64,000 bases of DNA from an uncultured Prevotellaceae bacterium (GTDB lineage: Bacteria > Bacteroidota > Bacteroidia > Bacteroidales > Bacteroidaceae), in NCBI GenBank assembly GCA_900316315.1, contig ONCK01000005.1:62001-126000 (forward strand), written 5' to 3'. This document shows positions 27,041-35,100 of the stretch, in pieces; position 1 is the stretch's first letter; each line of letters starts with the position of its first letter. Below the pieces are notes generated by a model. That model was not told the origin of the DNA. It saw only the letters and a list, made by a program, of their open reading frames with translations, and did not search any database. Both the position numbers and the translations under genes were made by a program.

Positions 27041-27751
27041 CTATTTGACAGAAACCTTCAAGTCCAGGTCCTCGTTAATCGTTCCCGCGGCCTTGGCAGC
27101 CAGATAGTGCTCGAGGCCCTCACGACGCAGCTTGCACGACGGACAGTGTCCGCAGCCGTCACCCGGAATACCATTGTAGCAAGTCACAGTCTCGTTGCGT
27201 ACCAGGTCCAGGACACCGAGCTGGTCGCTCAGTGCCCAAGTCTCCATCTTGTCAATCCACATCAGAGGCGTGTGGATGACAAACTGCTCCTCCATGGCCA
27301 GATTGAGTGTCACATTGAGACTCTTGATGAAGGCATCACGGCAGTCCGGATATCCGGAAAAATCGGTCTGCGACACACCGGTGACCATATGATTGATCCC
27401 GTGCTCCCGAGCGTAAACCGCCGCGATGCTCAGGAAGAAGAGGTTGCGTCCCGGCACGAAAGTGTTGGGAACAGAGCCAGCAGGCTTTTCCTGGTCCATG
27501 ACAATGGTAGAGTCGGTCAGAGAGTTGTGGCTCAAGTGGCTGATGAAGCTGACGTCCATCTTTTCCCAATGCACCTGGGCCTTGCGGGCGATACGCTCGG
27601 CATACTCTACCTCGATGACATGCTTCTGACCGTATACGAACGTGAGCGCCCACACCTCCTTGAAGTGTTTTTTGGCCCAAAAGAGACATGTAGTGGAGTC
27701 TTGTCCGCCACTGAAGACGACAAGTGCCTTATCTTTGTTGACAGTTTGCAT
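27041..27751 (-). CDS. queC: 7-cyano-7-deazaguanine synthase (QueC)
   Basis: A 236-residue PP-loop ATPase that converts 7-carboxy-7-deazaguanine to preQ0. The ATP-binding motif SGGQDST is at residues 14-20. The structural zinc site is C191, C200, C203 and C206 ([16 protein letters not shown]). It is the first gene of the queC-queF pair, and its -7 box at 27783-27790 gives a leader of about 28 bases. No preQ1 riboswitch could be recognised in so short a leader. Confidence 0.95.
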   Translation of the reverse strand: MQTVNKDKALVVFSGGQDSTTCLFWAKKHFKEVWALTFVYGQKHVIEVEYAERIARKAQVHWEKMDVSFISHLSHNSLTDSTIVMDQEKPAGSVPNTFVPGRNLFFLSIAAVYAREHGINHMVTGVSQTDFSGYPDCRDAFIKSLNVTLNLAMEEQFVIHTPLMWIDKMETWALSDQLGVLDLVRNETVTCYNGIPGDGCGHCPSCKLRREGLEHYLAAKAAGTINEDLDLKVSVK

Positions 27752-27782
27752 AATGTTGATACAATATAAGATTTATTTGCTG

Positions 27783-27790
27783 CAAAGATA
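27783..27790 (-). promoter_or_regulatory. -7 box for queC-queF
   Basis: Minus-strand TATCTTTG, exact TAnnTTTG. A TTG-like -33 element is not at the normal spacing. Confidence 0.55.
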
Positions 27791-28027
27791 CACAAAAAGT
27801 CAGGAGCAACCTCACCCCCTCATGATAAAAAGCGCTGTCATCCCCTCACTTGCCCGTATAGGTCAGCTTGGGTCTCCAGCTCCGCAAGATTCAAGCGTTC
27901 CATCGCCCTCTCACCCGCGTCGTCCTATCTAAGCAGGGGTCCGTCTGAGTAAGACGTCTGACCCTCTCACGGTAAGGCGGCTCGCCAAATAGTAGCTAAG
28001 CTCCTGCGCGTCTGTCGAACCGCATGC

Positions 28028-28166
28028 AATAAATCCGCCGTCCGCTTGTCATCTAGACCGGTCGCTTTGTTCGCAAAACAAGGTCGGATGTAGTCCAAAC
28101 TAGGTCCAATGCAGATTAAACTGGAAGGCGAGTTACTATCGTCTGAAAACCAGATAATTACAAGAG
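28028..28166 (+). repeat. Dispersed intergenic repeat, partial copy C
   Basis: Holds the core of the repeat family: GCTTTGT-TCGCAAA-ACAAGG hairpin, two tandem 21-bp units (28081-28101 and 28102-28122, the second decayed), AAGGCGAGTT, TATCGTCTGA and ATAATTACAAGAG. The right half and the T6ATATA ends are missing. It lies in the 640-base gap between queC and the DUF2461 gene; the flanks (27791-28027 and 28167-28389) show no gene. Confidence 0.7.
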
Positions 28167-28389
28167 CATCGGATTATGTACTAACAGTACTGGTATTAAG
28201 CAAGTTACATCTGCGGCCTACGCTTTTGCATGCCTTCGGCTCTCTCTATTCTCTTCCCTTCTCCACGGTGATGACGGGAGAGGAGGCGTCGGCCACGAGA
28301 TACCCAGCCCGCTAGCAGACGTTGTCGGCATACTCTGTCGCTTCAGGGATGAGCATCATGTCGCTCAGGCCGCGCCTGCGGGCAAGCCA

Positions 28390-29088
28390 TCAGATATAGT
28401 CGTCGACGACATCGTTGGCAAAGTCGATAAAGGGCTTCATAATCCGGCAACGGCGGAGCAATTCGTCAGTCCATCCTGTGCGGAAGAAATTGTCGGGCAG
28501 CATCGAGCAAACTACATAATTGCGACATTTGACATACTCCGGATGAGGCATGTCGCGCGGCACATCGCGAGGGAGTTGCTTGAGCGGGTCCGTGGTAATC
28601 GTAGGAAACAAGGCCTTGAATTCACGGTCTTCCACGATGCCGGCAAACTCCTTTTCCCGTCCGATAATGGTGTCTCTCAGAGCATGGAGCGCCTTGGACG
28701 GAATCTCCCAGCAGCCTCCCGCCAGCATGCAATGGGACGGCTCCAAGTGAAAGTAATAGCCGCCGTGGTATGACTTCTTACCCATCGCACAGATATACGC
28801 GCCCAGGTGCCGCTTGTAGGGAGACTTGTCCTGCGTAAAGCGGAGATCGCGGTAGAAGCGATAAGTGCAGTCGCGCGGCTGGAGATGACGGACAGAGGGG
28901 TCAAACTCGCCGATGCCGATAATCAGGCGGGCCACCATGGTCTCAAAGGCCACCTTGGCCTGGTCGTAGCGCGCCTTGTTTGCAAGAAACCAGGGACGAT
29001 TGTTGTTTTGAGCAACGTCACTCAAGAAGTCAAGTATCTGTTTGATTTCAGGATCAGGCTTGCTATGCATAGGAGATGGATTTTGCAT
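28390..29088 (-). CDS. DUF2461 family protein
   Basis: A 232-residue cytoplasmic protein of the DUF2461 (TIGR02453) family. Family marks: 'ILDFLSDVAQNNNRPWFLANKARYDQAK' near the start, 'RDCTYRFYRDLRFTQDKSPYKRHLGAYI' in the middle and 'GGYYFHLEPSHCMLAGGCW' about residues 110-128. Length fits. The family has no established function. A -7 box on the minus strand at 29099-29106 leaves a leader of only a few bases. It is divergent from the glycosyltransferase gene with 75 bases between them. Confidence 0.85.
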   Translation of the reverse strand: MQNPSPMHSKPDPEIKQILDFLSDVAQNNNRPWFLANKARYDQAKVAFETMVARLIIGIGEFDPSVRHLQPRDCTYRFYRDLRFTQDKSPYKRHLGAYICAMGKKSYHGGYYFHLEPSHCMLAGGCWEIPSKALHALRDTIIGREKEFAGIVEDREFKALFPTITTDPLKQLPRDVPRDMPHPEYVKCRNYVVCSMLPDNFFRTGWTDELLRRCRIMKPFIDFANDVVDDYI

Positions 29089-29098
29089 TTAACAGATG

Positions 29099-29106
29099 CA
29101 AAGTTA
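29099..29106 (-). promoter_or_regulatory. -7 box for the DUF2461 gene
   Basis: Minus-strand TAACTTTG, exact TAnnTTTG, 10 bases from the start codon. Confidence 0.5.
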
Positions 29107-29149
29107 GCAATTTTTATCACTGGGCGTCCCGCTTTCAAGCAGAAACCAC

Positions 29150-29157
29150 TATCTTTG
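29150..29157 (+). promoter_or_regulatory. -7 box for the glycosyltransferase gene
   Basis: TATCTTTG, exact TAnnTTTG, only 6 bases before the ATG at 29164. It supports that start and rules out the longer in-frame extension back to 28807. Confidence 0.55.
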
Positions 29158-29163
29158 CAATCT

Positions 29164-30156
29164 ATGAAGTACTCTATCATCATCCCCGTCTACAATCGCC
29201 CGGACGAGGTGCAGGAACTGCTTGAGAGCCTTACGCACCAGCGATACACCGACTTTGAGGTCATCATCGTCGAGGACGGATCGTCCAAGCCTTGCGACAG
29301 CGTTGTCAGGCAGTTTGCCGACAAGCTCCAGATCCAGTATCTGTCCAAGCCCAATGGTGGTCCCTCCGCCGCACGCAACTATGGTGCTGCTCAGGCGCAG
29401 GGACAGTACTTCATCGTGCTCGACTCAGACTGCGTAGTACCTGAGGGCTATCTCGCCGAGGTGGACCGTGAGCTCAGCAAGCAGCCATGCGATGCCTGGG
29501 GCGGCCCCGACAAGGCCGACAGCGGCTTCACGCCCATACAGAAGGCCATCAGCTACTCGATGACTTCCTTTCTGACTACCGGCGGTATCCGGGGCGGAAA
29601 GCAGAAACTGGACAAATTTTACCCACGAAGCTTCAACATGGGTCTCAAGGCCGAGGTTTATCGCCAGTTGGGCGGTTTTTCCAATATGCGCTTTGGCGAA
29701 GACATAGACTTGAGCCTGCGTATATTTGAGCAAGGCTACTCTTGCCGCCTCTTCCCCAAGGCATGGGTATGGCACAAGCGGCGGACAGACTTCCGCAAGT
29801 TCTTCCGTCAGGTCATCAACTCGGGTATCGCGCGCATTAACCTCGAGATGCGCCACCCGGGGTCGCTCAAGCTCGTCCACGCCCTGCCCGCCTGCTTCAC
29901 AATAGGCGTACCGCTGCTCATCATCCTGGCTATTGTCTGGTCACCCTGGTGGCTCGCTCCCCTAGGGCTCTATATTCTGCTGCTGGTCATCGGAGCCACG
30001 ATGCGCGAACGGAGCCTGCATGTAGGCTTGCTCGCCGTTCCGGCTGCCTTTGTCCAACTGGGAGGCTACGGCATGGGATTTTTGTGGGCCTGGTGGCGCA
30101 GATATGTGCTTCACCAGCAAGAGTTCGGGGCTTTCAGCAAGACCTTTTACAAGTAA
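29164..30156 (+). CDS. Family 2 glycosyltransferase
   Basis: A 330-residue GT-A fold glycosyltransferase. N-terminal 'MKYSIIIPVYNRPDEVQELLESL', nucleotide-sugar contact VEDGS (36-40), metal-binding DSD (87-89) in FIVLDSDC, and 'FGEDIDLSLRIFEQGYSCRLFP' as the acceptor/ED motif. After about residue 235 come two or three membrane segments ('LLIILAIVWSPWWLAPLGLYILLLVIG', 'LLAVPAAFVQLGGYGMGFLW'), so it is bound to the inner membrane with a cytoplasmic catalytic domain. Donor and acceptor cannot be told. radC follows 6 bases downstream, so they share an mRNA. Confidence 0.88.
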   Translation: MKYSIIIPVYNRPDEVQELLESLTHQRYTDFEVIIVEDGSSKPCDSVVRQFADKLQIQYLSKPNGGPSAARNYGAAQAQGQYFIVLDSDCVVPEGYLAEVDRELSKQPCDAWGGPDKADSGFTPIQKAISYSMTSFLTTGGIRGGKQKLDKFYPRSFNMGLKAEVYRQLGGFSNMRFGEDIDLSLRIFEQGYSCRLFPKAWVWHKRRTDFRKFFRQVINSGIARINLEMRHPGSLKLVHALPACFTIGVPLLIILAIVWSPWWLAPLGLYILLLVIGATMRERSLHVGLLAVPAAFVQLGGYGMGFLWAWWRRYVLHQQEFGAFSKTFYK

Positions 30157-30162
30157 AGACCG

Positions 30163-30864
30163 ATGGCAAATCAAGAGATACGCAGCAAGGGCATTCAGGA
30201 CATGGCAGAGGAGGACCGTCCCCGCGAGCGCCTGCTCCGACTAGGCGCCGACAAGCTCAAGGACTCCGAACTGCTGGCCATACTCATCGGCAGCGGCAGC
30301 GACAAGGAGAATGCTGTAGAACTCATGAACCGCATATTGCAGGACTACGGAGGCGATCTGGACCAGTTTGCCCGCATCTCGTACGAGCAACTCCTCTCCT
30401 ATCGGGGCATCGGAGAGGCCAAGGCCATCACCCTCCTCGCCGCGCTTGAACTCGGCAACCGCCGCGCCACGCGCAAGCCAGCCAAGCGGCAGCAGTTTAC
30501 CGACCCCGATGCCATCTACCACTTCCTGCGCAACAGGATGTCGGATGTCGACCACGAGGTAAGCCACGTCATACTGCTCGACCAGCACTTGCAGTACATG
30601 GCCGACCGGCGTATCTCCGAGGGAGGCCTCTCCAGTACCGTCGTAGACCCGCGCATGGTGCTCAAGTACGCCATCAGCCACAACGCGGCGGCTATTGTGC
30701 TCGCCCACAACCATCCCAGCGGCGCCATCAACCCCAGTCGTGAAGACGACAACCTGACGGCCAGGATGCAGCACGCTTGCGAAGCCGTCGGCATCAGATT
30801 TATTGACCATATCATCGTCAGCGGCAGCGGCTACTACAGCTATAGCTCCAACGGCAAAATATAA
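30163..30864 (+). CDS. radC: RadC family JAMM-domain protein
   Basis: A 233-residue protein: helix-hairpin-helix part at the N-terminus (RGIGEAKAI, 81-89) and a C-terminal JAMM/MPN+ metal site, H182-x-H184 in LAHNHPSG and D195. It is full length with all metal ligands. Despite the name, no DNA-repair role is firmly shown for RadC. It starts 6 bases after the glycosyltransferase stop and ends 10 bases before the SufT-like gene. Confidence 0.93.
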   Translation: MANQEIRSKGIQDMAEEDRPRERLLRLGADKLKDSELLAILIGSGSDKENAVELMNRILQDYGGDLDQFARISYEQLLSYRGIGEAKAITLLAALELGNRRATRKPAKRQQFTDPDAIYHFLRNRMSDVDHEVSHVILLDQHLQYMADRRISEGGLSSTVVDPRMVLKYAISHNAAAIVLAHNHPSGAINPSREDDNLTARMQHACEAVGIRFIDHIIVSGSGYYSYSSNGKI

Positions 30865-30874
30865 ACACAAGATT

Positions 30875-31264
30875 ATGAACGACAGAAATACAGACAATAC
30901 CTCTCCCGCCGCCTCCCAGGCAGCACCTGCAGCCGGACAGCCCGCGCCTCAGGCCCACAAGACCGTAGAAGACCATATCGTAGAAGTGCTCAAGACCGTA
31001 TTTGACCCGGAAATACCTGTCAACATCTACGACCTTGGACTCATCTACAAGATAGACTACCACGCCGACAAGCAGTCGGTAGACATCGACATGACGCTTA
31101 CGGCCCCTGGGTGTCCGATGGCCGACTATATCATGGACGACGTGAGACAAAAGCTCCTCGCCATACAGGGCATAAGTGAGGCCAATGTCAATATCGTCTT
31201 TGAGCCGCAATGGAATGAGAGCATGATGGACGATGAAGCAAAAGCTGAGCTCGGTCTCCTCTGA
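30875..31264 (+). CDS. MIP18/DUF59 (SufT-like) iron-sulfur assembly protein
   Basis: A 129-residue protein. After an Ala/Pro/Gln-rich start (residues 8-28) comes a MIP18 domain: 'VLKTVFDPEIPVNIYDLGLIYKI' (39-60), conserved cysteine C80 in TAPGCPMADYI, and 'SEANVNIVFEPQWNESMM'. Such proteins help mature Fe-S proteins in the cytoplasm, together with SUF machinery located elsewhere. The ATG at 30875 is used because the earlier in-frame ATG overlaps the end of radC and adds no domain. It would serve the many Fe-S proteins encoded nearby (Nuo, NrdG), which is inference. Confidence 0.87.
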   Translation: MNDRNTDNTSPAASQAAPAAGQPAPQAHKTVEDHIVEVLKTVFDPEIPVNIYDLGLIYKIDYHADKQSVDIDMTLTAPGCPMADYIMDDVRQKLLAIQGISEANVNIVFEPQWNESMMDDEAKAELGLL

Positions 31265-31298
31265 GACCTTGCCCCTCTATACCTCAACTGTCAAGCAT

Positions 31299-32063
31299 AT
31301 GAATAAGAACGTGTATTTCCTCAGTGACGCTCATCTCGGATCACTGGCTATTCCCCACGATCGAATGCGGGAACGGCGTATCGTTAACTTTCTGGACGGC
31401 ATCAAGCACAAGGCTGCTGCCGTCTACATGCTCGGAGATATGTTTGACTTCTGGCACGAGTACAAGTACGTAGTCCCCAAGGGCCATACACGACTCCTCG
31501 GCAAAATCGGCGAGCTGACCGACATGGGCGTCGAAGTCCATTATTTCACAGGCAACCACGACCTCTGGTGCGGCGACTATCTGGAGCAGGAGTGCGGCGT
31601 CGTGCTCCATCGCCAAATGCTCACCACTGAAATCTACGGCCACGAGTTCTGCATCGGCCACGGTGACGGCCTCGACCGCGATGATTGCAAGTACTTGATG
31701 CTGCGCCACCTCTTTCACGACAAGACTTGCCAGCGTCTGCTCGCAGCTGTGCATCCCCGCTGGGGCATGTGGCTTGGGCTAAACTGGGCTAAGCAGAGCC
31801 GCAAGAAGCACGAGGCGGTAGAGGGATTCTTTGAAGGACCTGACAAAGACGGCATCTGCCTCTTTGCAAAGCGGTACTTGGCCAGCCACCCCGACATCAA
31901 CTATTTCCTCTTCGGGCACCGACATATTGACATCGACCTGCCGCTGAGCGACACGTGCCGCTTTATCATTTTAGGCGACTGGATTACTAAGTTTACCTAC
32001 GCCGTATACGACGGCGAGACCTTTACTATCGAGCACTTCATAGAGGGAGAGACAAAGCTCTAA
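31299..32063 (+). CDS. lpxH: UDP-2,3-diacylglucosamine pyrophosphatase-like metallophosphatase
   Basis: A 254-residue calcineurin-like phosphoesterase of the LpxH type, which cleaves UDP-2,3-diacylglucosamine in lipid A synthesis at the inner membrane. Metal ligands are visible in order: D10/H12 (SDAHLG), D47 (LGDMFD), N86/H87 (GNHD), then IGHGDGLDRDD and FGHRHIDIDLP near the end. The ATG at 31299 is chosen because the fold starts there (MNKNVYFLSDAHLG); the earlier in-frame ATG at 31233 would overlap the preceding gene. The symbol rests on family similarity. Confidence 0.85.
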   Translation: MNKNVYFLSDAHLGSLAIPHDRMRERRIVNFLDGIKHKAAAVYMLGDMFDFWHEYKYVVPKGHTRLLGKIGELTDMGVEVHYFTGNHDLWCGDYLEQECGVVLHRQMLTTEIYGHEFCIGHGDGLDRDDCKYLMLRHLFHDKTCQRLLAAVHPRWGMWLGLNWAKQSRKKHEAVEGFFEGPDKDGICLFAKRYLASHPDINYFLFGHRHIDIDLPLSDTCRFIILGDWITKFTYAVYDGETFTIEHFIEGETKL

Positions 32064-32155
32064 TCCCCGCCTTGCACCACGCGACGACCCGCACAGCAAG
32101 AGAAACCGCCGGCCGTTCACCTTCGGTCAAGGGCAAAATAATTATTATATCCGAC

Positions 32156-35100
32156 ATGAAACACGCCAAAATTCTGTTTTGCCTATTCATTGCGCTTTCG
32201 TTGGCGATTCCTCGAAGCATCCATGCACAGAGCTATGCCTCCTTGTGGAAAAAGGTAGCCCAGTTGCGCGATAAAGACCTGCCACAGTCAGCAGCCAAGC
32301 AGGCCCACAAGATCTATACACTCGCTTCGCAGCGCAATGATGACGGACAAATGATTGCCGCACTGCTCACGGAGATGTCACTTCAGTCCGACATCTCCCC
32401 CGACAGCGCCCAGACGGCTCTCGACCGGATGGAGCATCTGCTGGCCGTCAAGCATCAGGCGCCGACCCGCTCCCTGCTCCATCTGGTACTCGGCCACCTC
32501 TACCAGCTACAGAACAGCTATCTGCAAGAAAATGCCCAGACACGTGCTTACAGCCATCTGCAAGCCAGCATGAGTGACCCTGACCTTCTCGCCAACGCTC
32601 ACGCTACAGATTATCTCCCGCTGATCATCCGCGGGAGCGACAGCAAGTACTATCATGACGACTTGCTGAGTATCGTAGCGCCGCTGGCCGCCCGATATCT
32701 CAACACTCTCTCCGACCAGCATCTCAATGGCAACGACGAGGCCTGCAGAGTGATGCACCAGGAGATAGATCTCTACCGCCGACAGGGCAACCGCGAAGCC
32801 CAGCTGCTCGCTTTGCTCGACTCTGCCGACATCTGCCAGAGGGGAGACCCCAGCTGGCTGTGGCAACGGCCCATACAGTCACCGACGATAGCCAAAGCGG
32901 CGCCACAAAGTCTCGCGCAATGGCTGCAAGGGCTGACCTCCACCTATGGCGATCTCGAGCTGTGTGCTACAGTCTATACCAAGCTCGCCCAACTCGGCAC
33001 GCCGGCCGAGCAATGGCAGTGGGCGCAACGAGGACTTGAGAAATATCCTAAATCCAAGTTTGCCCGCACGCTCCACAACCGTATCAGGCAGCTCTCCCAA
33101 CCCTCGCTGTCTATCCACAGCGGCACACGGTCACTCTACCCGGGCCTCACGGATACGCTGGCCGTCGAGGGCGTCAATCTGCAACAGGCCAAGGTACGGT
33201 TTTACCGCCTGCCTTTCAGCGCCAGCGACCCGCGATTTATCCGCTTAGTCCCAGCTGACTATGCTAAGTACACCAAGGAACCTGCTCAAGAGGTCTCCGT
33301 CGTACTTCCCAAGGGACAGCCTTACGAGACCGTACGGGCCAAAATCACCTATACCGCACCTGACAATGGTCTCTACCTAGTGCAAGCCGAGTCGGGCAAA
33401 GTCAAGTCAGACTACGTCCTATGTCATGTCTCGTGCCTCCGGCTTATGGCCTTCACCTTGCCTGATGATCAGATACGCGTTTGGGTCACTGACGCCCAAA
33501 GCGGCACCCCCATATCAGGCGCCAGCATCAAGGTCGTCTCCCGACAGGAGAACGATCGCACCGTACAGACCCACGAGACGGACGACGAGGGCAAGGTCAT
33601 CCTCCGCGGGCTATCGCCCAGGTATTATACGCTCTACACATCGACTCCGACAGATGACGCACTGGGCGGTCTCAGCCATTGGTACGGCCAAGTCGGACGC
33701 ACTACTTACAAGGAGCGTCTCCAGTCCAACCTAGCCCTTTTCACCGACCGCGCCATCTACCGCCCTGGGCAAAAAGTCCAAGTAGGCGGATTTCTCTATG
33801 AGAAGAGGGATGACGCAGTTCGCATCAAGGCCCATGAGAGCGTGACCCTCAAGCTCATGGATGCCAATTACAAACAAATTGCCGAGACTAGCGTCGAAAC
33901 AGACGACTACGGCGCAGTCTCCGCTCAGTTTACGTTGCCTACAAGTTGCCTCAACGGCCAATTTACCGTACAATCAGACAATGGCAGTGTCGGACTACGT
34001 GTCGAGGAGTACAAGCGCCCGACATTCCAGGTCATCTTTGACGAGGTCAAGAGTGGATACAAAGCTGGCGATACTGTGACCGTAAACGGACAGGTCAAGA
34101 CACTCTCCGGATTTCCCCTGAGCCACATACGCGTCGCCGTCAGCGTGACACGCCGCAACTCGCCTTGGGCCTACTACTTTTCCCAGGCCAATATGACCAT
34201 GTCTCAGGATACGCTCACTACCGACGGGGATGGTCGCTTCGAGGTCCCCGTCGTGCTGACTCTTCCCACGCCTACCCATGAAGAAATAACCTACCGGTGG
34301 TCCCGGTACTGCATCTTCCGCATACAAGCTGTGGTCACGACAGACGACGGCGAGACAGAGGAGAATGAGTATTCGCTCTTTGCCGGCGACCACGCCGTAC
34401 AGCTCTTTGCCAACTGGCCCGACCGCGTCTGCAAGGAGCACCTTCCTGCCCTGCAAGTTGACCAGCGCAATGCCGCCTACCTTCCTGTCGAAGGCCGGGG
34501 AGAATGTCAGATCCAATCCAACGGACAAACCATACGTCAAGAAGCCATCGACTTCAACAAGCCTCTCTCCCAGTCACTGCTGAGCGGTCTCCCGTCGGGA
34601 CAGTACGAGATTACTATCCGCCCGCAAGGCTCCGCCGATACCGCAGTATGGATCAAGCGTCAGATGGTTTTCTTCTCGCTCAGCGACGCTCAGCCCGTTG
34701 GCGCCGAGCCTCTGCAGGTGTACGTCTCATCACCTACCTTCAAGACAGGAGAAGCTGTCCAGATACTACTAGGCAGCCCTCGCCAAAACGCTTATATCTT
34801 CCGCGACCGCTATGAGGGCGGCCGACTCGTCGAGAGCCGCTTGCTTCACCTCAACTGCCAAAACCTGCTCGACACGCTGTCGTACAAAGAAGCGTACGGC
34901 AACGGCATCCAGCTCCTCTACGTGATGGTCTGTGACGGCAAAGTTCTGCAGAAACGCGTCCAGATCACTAAGTCTGAGCCCGACAAGCGACTCACGATGC
35001 GCTGGAGCACTTTCCGCAGCCGCCTGACCGCCGGTCAACAGGAGGAGTGGCGCCTCCAGGTGCTCAAGGACGGCAAGCCCGCCGAAGCCTCTGTCCTGGC

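Noticed and set aside
28807-29163. N-terminal extension of the glycosyltransferase
   Set aside because: The extra 119 codons lie antisense inside the DUF2461 gene, and the GT fold and -7 box both fix the start at 29164.
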